DNA from: Paenibacillus caui
Lineage (GTDB): Bacteria > Bacillota > Bacilli > Paenibacillales > Paenibacillaceae
Direction of reading: 5' to 3'
Assembly: GCF_019904135.1 (NCBI RefSeq)
Contig: NZ_JAIOGQ010000001.1
Span: 1-64,000, forward strand
Length of the DNA stretch: 64,000 nt
The position numbers and the translations under genes were made by a program. How positions within the stretch are numbered: the first letter of the stretch is position 1; every line of letters begins with the position of its first letter. The notes under the pieces were generated by a model. It was given only the letters and a program-made list of their open reading frames with translations. It did not search any database and was not told the origin of the DNA. Of the stretch, positions 11,319 to 19,782 are shown piece by piece.

Positions 11319-11327
11319 ATTATATCA
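11319..11327 (-). promoter_or_regulatory. galU promoter (extended -10)
   Basis: Minus strand TGATATAAT: a perfect TATAAT preceded by the TGn extension, 46 nt before the galU start. No good -35 is seen, which is usual for extended -10 promoters. Confidence 0.55.
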
Positions 11328-11424
11328 TTACCAATAGAATGGGGAGCAAATTTGCAAGAAGAAATCATTTTAAGATTGCGGACAGGGGTTCCGGTAGACA
11401 ATCCTGCCCGCTCTATTAGGCCGC

Positions 11425-12183
11425 TCACATTCCGTTAATCGAGAACCATTGTTCCGTCAGTTTCCAGCCGCCCCCAGTCCAGTCCAGCAAGCTCACGATA
11501 TAGCCAAACCGGTCGGCATGGTAGAGCCCGCTTACGCCCTGGAAAGCCATCAGGGAATATTTGCCGTCCCGATCCGTGTCCACCGGATACAGACCGCTCA
11601 CCGGGTCGACAAAGCCCTGAACGGGCTGCTTAAGCGTGCCGTCGGGGTTATAGATTTGATCCAGATAATCTTTGCCTCGCCCGCTGATGTCAATCGTATA
11701 GGTTTCTCCCGTCGCTTCCGAGGTGACCTGCAGCTTGTAGCCATCCAAATAGTCCACGCGATATTTCCACTGCTGATTGAGATGCTCCGAGTTAAAAATA
11801 TGCCGGAAGCTGCCGTTCGCAAAATGATACACGTCATCGTACGTAATTGCCCCCGAACCGCCGGAATCAATCTGCACGAGAATATCCTGGCGTCCTTCGC
11901 CCGTGAAATCAGCAAGCAGGACGGTAGGATGATAACCCACGGGCTCCGGAAGCCGGATCCGGTATACGGCGGAAGAAGCGCCGTCTTTGACGATCAGGGT
12001 AATGTTCTGGACAAAAGGGCTGTCAGGGCTTTGCGTCCCGGTCAGCAGCACCTCATCCGGCTTTCCATCCCCGGTTACGTCTCCAAAGGCACGGTCCTGC
12101 ACTACTTCTGCATTTGACACGGTACGCGGAGCCATTCGCCGGTAAGGCGAAACACCGCCAGCATTGGCAAAATAGGATTTCAT
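11425..12183 (-). CDS. VCBS/FG-GAP-like repeat protein, function unknown
   Basis: 252 residues without signal peptide or membrane segment. Two calcium-blade-like repeats are visible: FGDVTGDGKPDEVLLTG (about residues 34-50) and LADFTGEGRQDILVQID (about 89-105). A third, weaker one is PVDTDRDGKYSLMAFQG near the C-terminus. These Asp/Gly-rich motifs are typical of beta-propeller-like VCBS/FG-GAP proteins. The ATG at 12183 is 7 nt after AAGGTG. Similar proteins occur in spore-forming Bacillales, but no function can be assigned. The absence of a signal peptide is odd for this fold, which is usually extracytoplasmic. A weak hairpin lies just downstream (about 11377-11412). Confidence 0.75.
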   Translation of the reverse strand: MKSYFANAGGVSPYRRMAPRTVSNAEVVQDRAFGDVTGDGKPDEVLLTGTQSPDSPFVQNITLIVKDGASSAVYRIRLPEPVGYHPTVLLADFTGEGRQDILVQIDSGGSGAITYDDVYHFANGSFRHIFNSEHLNQQWKYRVDYLDGYKLQVTSEATGETYTIDISGRGKDYLDQIYNPDGTLKQPVQGFVDPVSGLYPVDTDRDGKYSLMAFQGVSGLYHADRFGYIVSLLDWTGGGWKLTEQWFSINGM

Positions 12184-12361
12184 GCAATTGCACCTTCACT
12201 TTACTGAGGTTTTAATCCAGCATATGAGTCGTTCGCCCGGAAAGTGCAGCTTCCGTCCGAAGATAAATAAAAGACCGCTCTGACGCGAAATGGCTTGTGC
12301 TCATTTCACTCATGCGGCCTGTAAGTATATGTTCAGCTCATCAAAGATGCTTAACGTAGGT

Positions 12362-12547
12362 TCAGTGATAAATCACGTGTTTAATCCGGGCCTCTTCCTC
12401 TGCGGTAAGCCGGTGCGCGGGTTCCGGAGTACGCAGGTGGCGTTCCAGCCCAAACTCGATTCTCCGGTACTCTTCATCGCCGGATGCCATCAAATTTTCC
12501 CGGTTGCCCGTAACGAAATTTTTGATTTCTTTCAGCCCTGCCAGCAT
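12362..12547 (-). CDS. Small hypothetical protein (61 aa)
   Basis: Charged 61-residue protein beginning MLAGLKEIKNFVTGNREN and ending in an Arg/Glu-rich helix-like tail. The ATG at 12547 lies 9 nt after a strong AAGGAGG site; an in-frame ATG at 12556 directly abuts the site and is less likely. No known domain recognised. The strong ribosome site and coding-like composition support a real gene. The 178 bp between it and the VCBS-like gene hold nothing recognisable apart from that gene's own leader. Confidence 0.6.
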   Translation of the reverse strand: MLAGLKEIKNFVTGNRENLMASGDEEYRRIEFGLERHLRTPEPAHRLTAEEEARIKHVIYH

Positions 12548-12711
12548 GTTCTTCATCCTCCTTGGATGATGATAGAATGGTATTGCAACTCATTTGGTTT
12601 CGCTTACATCATAACATGAAAAGAACAATTTGTTAATAGGTGTCCACGATAAAAACACAATAATTTCGCATTAAATCAAGCAAAAACGTGCGCAATGTTC
12701 ATCCCAAAAAG

Positions 12712-12737
12712 AAAAATGTCTCCTGTGTGGAGACATT
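12712..12737 (-). terminator. Terminator of the sugar-phosphate transferase gene
   Basis: Perfect 9-bp stem (AATGTCTCC at 12715-12723, GGAGACATT at 12729-12737) with a 5-nt loop. On the minus strand it is followed by TTTCTTTTT. It lies directly after the stop codon at 12741. Confidence 0.85.
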
Positions 12738-12740
12738 CAA

Positions 12741-14147
12741 TCAATACGCATTTTTATTGATAAATCCGTTGCGAATCGTCCTTAGAATAATGCGGATATC
12801 GAACAAAAGGGACCAATTTTCAATGTAGAAAATATCGTGCTTGATCCGATCCTCGATCGAGGTATCGCCGCGCAGCCCGTTGCTTTGCGCCCAGCCGGTT
12901 ATGCCGGGACGAACATGGTGCTTGACCATATACTTCGGTATTTCTTCCCGGAACTGCTCCACGTAAAGCGGACGCTCCGGACGTGGACCAACGACGCTCA
13001 TATGGCCCAGCAGCACGTTGAAGAACTGCGGCAGCTCATCCAGGCTTGTTTTGCGGATAAAGGAACCGAACTTCGTGCGGCGCGGATCATTTCGGGTCGT
13101 CCAGCCTCTGTCCTCCACCCCTTCAGGCAGAACCCTCATCGAGCGAAATTTGTACATATTGAAATTACGGCGGTTAAGGCCAACCCTTTCCTGCCTGAAA
13201 ATAATCGGCCCCCGGGACGTAAGCTTCACTCCGATCGCGACGGCCAGCATAACGGGCGAAGTGATCATAATCGCGAATAAAGCGAAGATAATGTCAAAAG
13301 CTCTCTTGAACAGGCGGTTGCTCATCAGATCCAGCGGAATCTCCCTAACATTGATCATCGGCATGCCGGCAAAATTATCGAAAAACGGCCGGGCCGGCAA
13401 ATAGTCGAAAAAGTCGGGAATAATCAGCGTTCGGACGCCCGCCTTCTCGCAAAGCCCGATGATGGCCGGATATTTATGGTGCGCGTCCAGCGGCAGCGCC
13501 AGAATCACTTCGTCAATCAGCAATTTCTTGAGCATTTGCTCCAGCTCATCCAGCGGTCCGAGAATCGGCTTATATTTCTTCGCTTCGATAGCGTCCCACT
13601 GCTGGTAATCATCCAGAAAACCGACCACCTCATACCCCAGCTCCGGGTACTGCTTGAGGTTGTCATAGAACCGCTTGCCGAGCGAGCCCGCCCCCAGAAT
13701 CAGCACAAACTGGCGGTTGTACCCCTTGCTGCGAAATTGTCTCAGCACGAACTTGAGAACATAGCGGTAGAACATGATCAATAACAGATTCAAAGCCATA
13801 TAAATGGCTAGATAAGAACGGGAAATGTTCACTTCCTTCACGAAGAACAGCAAGCTGAGCAGGGCGAACAGACTGATGAGGTGAGTCTGGAATATTTTCA
13901 GAAGTTCATCGGCAAACCGCTTCTTCCGCTTGGGTGAATAGAGGGCAATCATCAGCCCGACCATTACGGATACCGCCCCATAGATCAGGCTCCAGTAAGC
14001 GTACGACTCTATGGGCAAAGGATGCTCATGCGCAATCCATCCGCTTTCGAACTTCAGCCACCAGGCCAGCAGGAAGGAAATCTGGATGATCATAAGGTCT
14101 GCAAAAGCGTACAGCTGCGTCAGAAAACGCTGGTTGCTGCGTATCAT
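12741..14147 (-). CDS. Undecaprenyl-phosphate sugar phosphotransferase (WcaJ/WbaP-type)
   Basis: Polytopic membrane enzyme that starts glycan assembly by moving a hexose-1-phosphate from a nucleotide sugar to undecaprenyl phosphate. Residues 1-130 contain four or five membrane spans, about 140-250 a Rossmann-like domain (LILGAGSLGKRFYDNLKQ), about 270-295 another span, and about 295-468 the catalytic bacterial-sugar-transferase domain. The latter has FRQERVGLNRRNFNMYKFRSM, TSLDELPQFFNV and MSVVGPRPERP. The start overlaps the stop of the upstream glycosyltransferase (ATGA), so the two are cotranscribed. It resembles the WsaP/WsfP initiators of S-layer glycans. The sugar (glucose or galactose) cannot be decided. 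Confidence 0.93.
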   Translation of the reverse strand: MIRSNQRFLTQLYAFADLMIIQISFLLAWWLKFESGWIAHEHPLPIESYAYWSLIYGAVSVMVGLMIALYSPKRKKRFADELLKIFQTHLISLFALLSLLFFVKEVNISRSYLAIYMALNLLLIMFYRYVLKFVLRQFRSKGYNRQFVLILGAGSLGKRFYDNLKQYPELGYEVVGFLDDYQQWDAIEAKKYKPILGPLDELEQMLKKLLIDEVILALPLDAHHKYPAIIGLCEKAGVRTLIIPDFFDYLPARPFFDNFAGMPMINVREIPLDLMSNRLFKRAFDIIFALFAIMITSPVMLAVAIGVKLTSRGPIIFRQERVGLNRRNFNMYKFRSMRVLPEGVEDRGWTTRNDPRRTKFGSFIRKTSLDELPQFFNVLLGHMSVVGPRPERPLYVEQFREEIPKYMVKHHVRPGITGWAQSNGLRGDTSIEDRIKHDIFYIENWSLLFDIRIILRTIRNGFINKNAY

Positions 14148-15064
14148 AATTTCACACCTGCCTTTGAATCATGGGCCGCTTCGGATGCAGCCGGCGCAGG
14201 TCTTGGCGGCTTAATCCAGCCGGCGAGCAGCGCCAGCCCGAACTTGAGTCCGATACCGGCATAAACCGAGCCATTGATGACGGCGTTATATTTCCTGCGA
14301 AAATGCTTGCGATGGAACAGCACCATCGCCCGGTGAAACTCATACACGATCTTCAGCGGACGGCGTCTTGCGCTGCCGCCTTTATAATGCACTATGTAAG
14401 TGTCGGAATTATAGTAAATCCCCCATCCGGCTTCCTTGATCCGGTAGCACCAATCGATGTCTTCCCCATACATGAAGAAGTCCTCGTCCAGTCCTCCAAC
14501 CTGATCTATTACCTCTCGACGGACCATCATGAACGCGCCTACCAGGCAATCTACCGGGTAAGAATCGTCCGGATCGAGATAGCCAAGCTGGTACTGGTTA
14601 AACCGCGGCCGATCCGGGAACAGCTTCGAGAAGCCGAAGGCGTAATAGAACGAAGCTGAAGGCGTTGGAAATCCCCGCTTGCACGCCTTGTCGAGCGAAC
14701 CGTCGGGCAGGATGATTTTGCATCCGGACGCCCCGACATCGGGCCGGCTGTCCATAAAGGAAACCATCGTATGCAGCGTATCCGGCTGCACCACCGTATC
14801 TGAATTCAGCAGCAGGATGTAGCGGCCCTTGGCTATGTTCATCCCCTGATTGTTGGCTTTGGCGAACCCTGCGTTGTTATCGTTTGCTATGACGGTGACC
14901 TGCAGATAACGCTCCGCTATCGCCTGTACGGAACCATCCGAGGAGTGATTATCGATCAGGATGACTTCGTAGCGGTACGCCGTCCTCGAATCATAGACCG
15001 ATTGCAGGCAGTCCAGCGTTAAATCCCGAGTGTTGTAATTTACAATAATAATGCTCAAATCCAT
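14144..15064 (-). CDS. Glycosyltransferase family 2, rhamnosyltransferase-like
   Basis: Cytoplasmic GT-A enzyme of 306 residues. Nucleotide-binding start DLSIIIVNYNTRDLTLDCL, EVILIDNHSSDGS, and the DxD region LLLNSDTVVQPDTL are visible, then FFMYGEDIDWCYRIKEAGW, a hallmark of WbbL-type rhamnosyltransferases. The C-terminal 80 residues carry a basic amphipathic stretch and a hydrophobic patch that may bind the membrane. It precedes and overlaps the initiating transferase gene. Together they could build the linker of a surface glycan: first sugar, then rhamnose. Confidence 0.9.
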   Translation of the reverse strand: MDLSIIIVNYNTRDLTLDCLQSVYDSRTAYRYEVILIDNHSSDGSVQAIAERYLQVTVIANDNNAGFAKANNQGMNIAKGRYILLLNSDTVVQPDTLHTMVSFMDSRPDVGASGCKIILPDGSLDKACKRGFPTPSASFYYAFGFSKLFPDRPRFNQYQLGYLDPDDSYPVDCLVGAFMMVRREVIDQVGGLDEDFFMYGEDIDWCYRIKEAGWGIYYNSDTYIVHYKGGSARRRPLKIVYEFHRAMVLFHRKHFRRKYNAVINGSVYAGIGLKFGLALLAGWIKPPRPAPAASEAAHDSKAGVKL

Positions 15065-15145
15065 TGGAGTTCTGCCCCTGACAAAATTAGTAATCTAGTG
15101 ATATTATAGCAGGTTTGGCTGAATTTTGTCGCAGGTAAAGTAGAT

Positions 15146-15526
15146 TCAGTCCGAATATCCGATCTCTTCTTTAATCTGATTCATCCGTTTCTTGCCCCAA
15201 TCAAACATCATCTCTACGATCGGCAGAATCGTCATACCCAGCTCAGTCATGGAATATTCCACCTTTGGCGGAACCTCCGGAAAGACTTCACGGCGTACAA
15301 TTCCGTCTTCTATCAGCTCACGCAGCTGGTTCGTCAGCATTTTGTGAGAGATTTTGGGGAACAGTCTTTGGAGATCGCTGAACCGGTGCGGTCCCTCGAC
15401 GCCCAGATGCCAAAGGATGACAACCTTCCATTTTCCGCTCAAAATAGAAAGCGTAAGCTCCTTCTCGCAATTAAAGTCTCCGTTTACGATTTTCTCTTTA
15501 ATTTCCTTGCGTAATGTATCTGCCAA
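15146..15526 (-). CDS. HxlR-family transcriptional regulator
   Basis: Winged-helix DNA-binding protein of 126 residues. The HxlR core runs from [22 protein letters not shown] through [31 protein letters not shown] to [15 protein letters not shown]. The conserved Cys near the N-terminus (Cys20, in FNCEKEL) is the residue that senses thiol-reactive electrophiles in relatives such as YodB and HypR. The start is a TTG at 15526 following AAGGGGATGG. It is divergent from the DJ-1/PfpI gene at 15675; such pairs commonly form a regulator-target unit. Likely binding sites are the repeats at 15557-15573. Confidence 0.9.
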   Translation of the reverse strand: MADTLRKEIKEKIVNGDFNCEKELTLSILSGKWKVVILWHLGVEGPHRFSDLQRLFPKISHKMLTNQLRELIEDGIVRREVFPEVPPKVEYSMTELGMTILPIVEMMFDWGKKRMNQIKEEIGYSD

Positions 15527-15556
15527 GTAGATTCCATCCCCTTTTATTCATCCAAT

Positions 15557-15573
15557 AGTAACTATACAGTAAC
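15557..15573. promoter_or_regulatory. Candidate HxlR binding site: direct repeat of AGTAAC
   Basis: Two copies of AGTAAC (15557-15562 and 15568-15573) start exactly 11 bp apart, about one helical turn, in the 148-bp gap between the HxlR gene and the DJ-1 gene. The position is right for control of both genes; binding is inferred. Confidence 0.4.
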
Positions 15574-15674
15574 CTCCGCACAAAATAGTGCATTCTTCAC
15601 AAAGGCCAGCAAAGCGCCTTAAACTATTCTTAGCTGGCAGCTATATTATTTTGCGTAAAGGAGATTAACACCAA

Positions 15675-16193
15675 ATGAGAAAAAAAGCCCTTTTTATTAT
15701 ACCACCCGAGCGTTTCAATGAGACCGAGCTGTTCACGCCGAAAGAAGCCCTGGAACGGGCAGGGGTTGAAGTAACCCTTGCCAGCACCAAAACCGGAACG
15801 ATTACCGGCGACTATCAGGGCAAGGCCGAAGCCGAGGTTCTATTCTCCGATGTTTCATTCAGCGACTATGATGTCGTCTCCGTCATTGGAGGTTCAGGAA
15901 CGAACGATTATCTGTGGGGCAATGAGGAACTATTGAAAAAACTGAAGCAAGCGCATGAGCAAAAAATTCTGGTGTCAGGCATTTGTGCAGGCGCTGTAAC
16001 CGTGGTCAAAGCCGGCTTACTGTCCGGACGTCAGGCAACATGCTATCCAGTGGATGTCCAAATTAACGAATTAAAAGCGGGCAGCGTGGACTATGTAGCG
16101 CAGCATGTCGTAGCATCTCCGGACATTATTACCGGAGACGGCCCGGACGGCGCCGAGGAATTTGGGGCAGCTCTGGTCAAAGCGCTCCAGTAA
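15675..16193 (+). CDS. DJ-1/PfpI-family protein
   Basis: 172-residue class I glutamine-amidotransferase-like fold. FTPKEALERAGVEVTLAST is the first Rossmann unit, VVSVIGGSGTNDYLW the loop with the conserved Gly pair, and VSGICAGAVTVVKAGLL carries the nucleophile-elbow Cys. Family members act as glyoxalase or deglycase, as chaperones, or in thiol-stress response. The divergent HxlR gene fits a role in electrophile stress. ATG at 15675 follows AAAGGAG with normal spacing. A strong terminator follows. This pair sits inside the polysaccharide region and is functionally unrelated to it. Confidence 0.9.
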   Translation: MRKKALFIIPPERFNETELFTPKEALERAGVEVTLASTKTGTITGDYQGKAEAEVLFSDVSFSDYDVVSVIGGSGTNDYLWGNEELLKKLKQAHEQKILVSGICAGAVTVVKAGLLSGRQATCYPVDVQINELKAGSVDYVAQHVVASPDIITGDGPDGAEEFGAALVKALQ

Positions 16194-16214
16194 ATCGAAT
16201 GCCAGATAGGATGG

Positions 16215-16248
16215 CGGGAATCCGTTCAGCGGGTTCCTGTCTTTTTTT
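16215..16248 (+). terminator. Terminator of the DJ-1-like gene
   Basis: Ten-bp stem with two G-T pairs (CGGGAATCCG at 16215-16224, CGGGTTCCTG at 16230-16239), 5-nt loop, then seven T. It lies 20 nt after the stop codon. Confidence 0.85.
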
Positions 16249-16254
16249 CATTGG

Positions 16255-17193
16255 TTAAACTTTTCTGGCCGCATAAATCACCTTAAGTACCAGATTGTCC
16301 AGTGCGGATTGTCTGTAGAATGGAGAATGAATTGCGTAGATCATTCTATGCGCAGCGTTTTGTTCCAATGTATTCATGAACTGAAGTATGGATTTCTTGT
16401 GTTCGTCAGATAAATGAGGCTCAAATGTGCTGTAGAATAAGCGTGCTTGATTGCTAAGAATGTAGTGATTCTGCCCTTGCGAAAATCTCTTAAGTCGCTT
16501 GCGCCATTTAGCGAGTACCCCGTCGGTTTGACCTCCAAGCACATTCCCCCCATGCTGCCGATACAAAAGATGCGGCGTATCATCAAAGTTCACTTTTCCA
16601 AAGGCGGAAACAATGAGATATACCCACCAGTCATGCATAATGACGTTGGCATAGTCCCTAGGCAGGTGTTTCTTCACAAGCTCCATCGCAGCCCGGTTCA
16701 TGACCATGGTACAGCCAACTGCTATATTTTCCACCAAAGCGTTATAAAGAGTTAGTGATTTTCGCGGGACAGACGGCCACGTTCCTAAATAGGAGAGGGT
16801 ATTATCTACCATTCGAGTTGCCGAACAATACATGAGAGGAAGATCGTTGTCTTCTTGCTTAAGCAAAGAAACAGCTCGCTGCAGCTTTCCCGGTTCCCAT
16901 ATATCATCCTGATCGCAGAAGGCGTAGTAGTCCATTCCATCCGATGACTGTTCGATTAGCTTGAAAAAACTCCCCTTAGCCCCTGAATTTGCACCCTGGG
17001 AAAACAGAATACGCCCCTGATTCTTCTCCACGTAATTTTCTATGATTGAGCATGTCGAATCTATCGATCCATCATCCCTTATAAGCAGGTTAAGGCTAAC
17101 GCCTTGTTGAGCTAAAACACTATCCAACTGCTCTTTGATGTATTTCTCTCCGTTATATGTAGAAAGCAGAACTTGAATTTGGGGCTGGGCCAT
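16255..17193 (-). CDS. Glycosyltransferase family 2
   Basis: GT-A glycosyltransferase of 312 residues: VLLSTYNGEKYIKEQLDSVL at the start, LLIRDDGSIDST, and the DxD-type motif AFCDQDDIWEPGKL. This subgroup includes rhamnosyl- and galactosyltransferases of O-antigen and rhamnan pathways (RgpF/WcaA-like). The ATG at 17193 is chosen because AAAGGA lies 8 nt upstream; the ATG at 17202 overlaps that site. It lies just downstream of the rfbACBD genes, beyond a hairpin at 17241-17275, so it may need its own promoter or readthrough. Donor and acceptor are unknown; dTDP-rhamnose is plausible from context. Confidence 0.9.
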   Translation of the reverse strand: MAQPQIQVLLSTYNGEKYIKEQLDSVLAQQGVSLNLLIRDDGSIDSTCSIIENYVEKNQGRILFSQGANSGAKGSFFKLIEQSSDGMDYYAFCDQDDIWEPGKLQRAVSLLKQEDNDLPLMYCSATRMVDNTLSYLGTWPSVPRKSLTLYNALVENIAVGCTMVMNRAAMELVKKHLPRDYANVIMHDWWVYLIVSAFGKVNFDDTPHLLYRQHGGNVLGGQTDGVLAKWRKRLKRFSQGQNHYILSNQARLFYSTFEPHLSDEHKKSILQFMNTLEQNAAHRMIYAIHSPFYRQSALDNLVLKVIYAARKV

Positions 17194-17240
17194 GACGGAC
17201 ATCCTTTGCTTTATAGTGAAGTTCACCTTATTATAACTGA

Positions 17241-17275
17241 AAAGCTCCTAATCCGCCGAACGGATTAGGAGCTTT
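17241..17275 (-). terminator. Terminator after rfbD
   Basis: Perfect 15-bp stem (17241-17255 with 17261-17275) and a 5-nt loop, the minus-strand stem ending in GCTTTTC. It lies 20 nt after the rfbD stop. Confidence 0.8.
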
Positions 17276-17295
17276 ACCGTGCATAGTTTTTTAAT

Positions 17296-18165
17296 CTACT
17301 GTTCTTGCTTTAGTTCTTTCAGAAAGTCTCTCAGGCCTTCACGCCATGGACGTATATCCTTAAATCCGTTCGTTCGGATGGACAGATGTTCCAGTACCGA
17401 GTTGCGGGGACGGGGGGCAGGTCTAGGATATTCTTCGGTAGTACAAGGCACCAGCCCTGCGGTTACAGACAAACCCAAAAGCTCCTTCGCTTCCTCCAAA
17501 ATAGCCTGCGTAAATTCATACCAACTGCAAGCCCCGCTGTTCGATGCGTGATAAATTCCGTATTTCTCAGTCAAAGCCAGCTCAAGCAAAAAATGAGCCA
17601 GGTCCACCGTATAAGTCGGAGAACCGATCTGGTCATCCACTACTTTCAGGACAGGCTTCTCCTGGGCATAACGCATAATCGTTTTTACAAAATTGCTGCC
17701 GTATATGCCATATACCCAGGAAGTGCGCACAATGAAATAACGCGAAGACAAGCTTTGAACCAGCATTTCTCCAGCCAGCTTGGACTTACCGTACACCGTT
17801 CGCGGCTTTGCGGCATCATACTCCTGATACGGCTGTTCTGCCAAACCGTCAAAGACATAATCCGTGCTGATATAGACCATTTTGGCGCCGCATTTCTCTG
17901 CAGCTACCGCAACATTTCGGGTTCCGGCCGCATTAAGTAAATAAGCCCCGTCAATATCCGATTCCGCTGCGTCAACCGCTGTGTAGGCGGCACAGTGAAG
18001 CACCGCATCCGGCTTAAAATCAGCAACGACCTCTTCGCACTGCTGTTGATCCGTTATATCCAGTTTATCCCGGTCGCATGCAAGGACCGTATGTCCGGCA
18101 GCCTCGAATACAATAGTGGTATCCCGCCCTAGCTGACCATTAGCCCCTGTAATCAGTACTTTCAT
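17296..18165 (-). CDS. rfbD: dTDP-4-dehydrorhamnose reductase
   Basis: Last step of dTDP-L-rhamnose synthesis, NADPH-dependent reduction of dTDP-4-keto-L-rhamnose. The extended-SDR NAD(P)-binding loop GANGQLGRD is at residues 7-15, STDYVFDG follows at about 100, and the catalytic YxxxK is in YGKSKLAGE. Length 289 is normal. The ATG overlaps the rfbB stop (ATGA), so translation is coupled. Last gene of the rfbA-C-B-D operon. Also called RmlD. Confidence 0.97.
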   Translation of the reverse strand: MKVLITGANGQLGRDTTIVFEAAGHTVLACDRDKLDITDQQQCEEVVADFKPDAVLHCAAYTAVDAAESDIDGAYLLNAAGTRNVAVAAEKCGAKMVYISTDYVFDGLAEQPYQEYDAAKPRTVYGKSKLAGEMLVQSLSSRYFIVRTSWVYGIYGSNFVKTIMRYAQEKPVLKVVDDQIGSPTYTVDLAHFLLELALTEKYGIYHASNSGACSWYEFTQAILEEAKELLGLSVTAGLVPCTTEEYPRPAPRPRNSVLEHLSIRTNGFKDIRPWREGLRDFLKELKQEQ

Positions 18166-19184
18166 TTCTGTTCACCAAGCCGGGTACCATACTGCTTTTC
18201 GTAATATTCCTGGTACTCTCCGGACTGAATGCGTGTCCACCATTCCTGATGATTTAGATACCATTCAATAGTGGCTTTAATTCCGCTCTCAAAATTATGT
18301 TTCGGCTTCCAGCCGAGCTCGCTTGTTAATTTGGTCGGGTCAATTCCATATCTGCGGTCATGTCCTGGACGATCCTGGACATAGGTAATTAATGATTCCG
18401 GTTTGTTCAGCTGTTCCAAAATGGTTTTGACAATTTGAATATTCGTCCGTTCGTTGTTGCCGCCAATATTGTAAACCTCACCAACTCGCCCTTGGTGGAT
18501 TACAAGATCAATAGCACTGCAGTGATCCTCCACATAGAGCCAATCACGGATGTTGAGCCCGTCTCCATAGACCGGAAGCGACTGATCGTTCAAAGCCCGT
18601 GAGATCATCAGCGGGATCAGCTTCTCCGGGAACTGATAAGGCCCATAATTGTTCGAACAGCGGGTTATGTTTACAGGCAGCCCAAAGGTCTCGTGATACG
18701 CCCGAACCAGCAAGTCCGATCCAGCCTTTGAAGCCGAATACGGGCTGTTCGGAGCAAGAGGCGTTTCCTCTGTAAACAAGCCTGTCTCGCCCAGCGTTCC
18801 ATAGACTTCGTCCGTCGACACCTGTACGAACTTCGTAATGCCGTATTTTTTAGCGGTATCCAGCAGAACTTGCGTGCCGAGCACATTCGTCTTCACAAAA
18901 ATACCCGGATCCAGAATGCTGCGATCCACATGCGATTCGGCGGCAAAGTTGACCACAACATCGATCCCTTGGCGGAACAACTGATCCATCGCATGGGCGT
19001 CCTGGATATCTGCCTTTACAAACGTGTACTTCGGATTTTGCTCAACCGATTTCAAATTTTCCAAATTGCCGGCATAAGTTAAAGCATCCACATTGATAAT
19101 TTCATATTCCGGATGCTGCTTCAGCATATACAGCACAAAGTTGCTGCCGATAAAACCGGCTCCGCCGGTGACAAGCAGTTTCAT
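18162..19184 (-). CDS. rfbB: dTDP-glucose 4,6-dehydratase
   Basis: Second step of dTDP-rhamnose synthesis. GGAGFIGSNF at residues 7-16 binds NAD+, QVSTDEVYG holds the catalytic Thr-Asp-Glu, and YSASKAGSD the Tyr/Lys pair. 340 residues, the usual length. ATG at 19184 with AGGAGG upstream. Third gene of the rhamnose operon. Also called RmlB. Confidence 0.97.
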   Translation of the reverse strand: MKLLVTGGAGFIGSNFVLYMLKQHPEYEIINVDALTYAGNLENLKSVEQNPKYTFVKADIQDAHAMDQLFRQGIDVVVNFAAESHVDRSILDPGIFVKTNVLGTQVLLDTAKKYGITKFVQVSTDEVYGTLGETGLFTEETPLAPNSPYSASKAGSDLLVRAYHETFGLPVNITRCSNNYGPYQFPEKLIPLMISRALNDQSLPVYGDGLNIRDWLYVEDHCSAIDLVIHQGRVGEVYNIGGNNERTNIQIVKTILEQLNKPESLITYVQDRPGHDRRYGIDPTKLTSELGWKPKHNFESGIKATIEWYLNHQEWWTRIQSGEYQEYYEKQYGTRLGEQK

Positions 19185-19215
19185 GAATTGAACCTCCTAA
19201 TTTGCATTCCTTCTA

Positions 19216-19764
19216 CTAGTCAAAATTCATCTCTGCATCTTTTAACAAGGGATGACGTTGATCCTTATCCGATAAAACAGGACTTGAAGTCGGCCAATCG
19301 ATCCCTAAAGCCGGATCATTCCATAATATGCCGCGATCATGCTCAGGGGAATAATATTCGTCCACTTTATACATCACTTGCGTATTTGGCACCAACGTGC
19401 AAAAACCGTGGGCAAAGCCCTTCGGAACCAACAGCTGACGATGATTAAATTCACTCAAAATGAACCCTTCCCACTGTCCAAAAGTCGGCGAGCTTCGGCG
19501 GATATCCACGATCACGTCATAAATAGCTCCTGAAATCACGCGAACCAGCTTCGTCTGCGCCTTTGGGTTAAGCTGATAATGCAGGCCACGGATAACTCCC
19601 GGTTGTGCGGATAAAGATTGATTATCTTGAATGAAGTTGTAATGAATCCCTCGCTGCTGCATGAGTTGCACATTGTAACTTTCCATAAAAAAACCACGAT
19701 GGTCGCCATGGACGACTGGTTCTACTAAACTTGCTCCCTCAAATTTTAAAGGAGTCACTTTCAT
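19216..19764 (-). CDS. rfbC: dTDP-4-dehydrorhamnose 3,5-epimerase
   Basis: Third step of dTDP-rhamnose synthesis. Cupin fold of 182 residues: HGDHRGFFMESYN, NQSLSAQPGVIRGLHYQ (His of the active site) and LLVPKGFAHGFCTL are characteristic. ATG at 19764 after AGGAGG. It lies 18 nt downstream of rfbA and 31 nt upstream of rfbB. Also called RmlC. Confidence 0.97.
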   Translation of the reverse strand: MKVTPLKFEGASLVEPVVHGDHRGFFMESYNVQLMQQRGIHYNFIQDNQSLSAQPGVIRGLHYQLNPKAQTKLVRVISGAIYDVIVDIRRSSPTFGQWEGFILSEFNHRQLLVPKGFAHGFCTLVPNTQVMYKVDEYYSPEHDRGILWNDPALGIDWPTSSPVLSDKDQRHPLLKDAEMNFD

Positions 19765-19782
19765 AATGTAGTTCCTCCTGAC

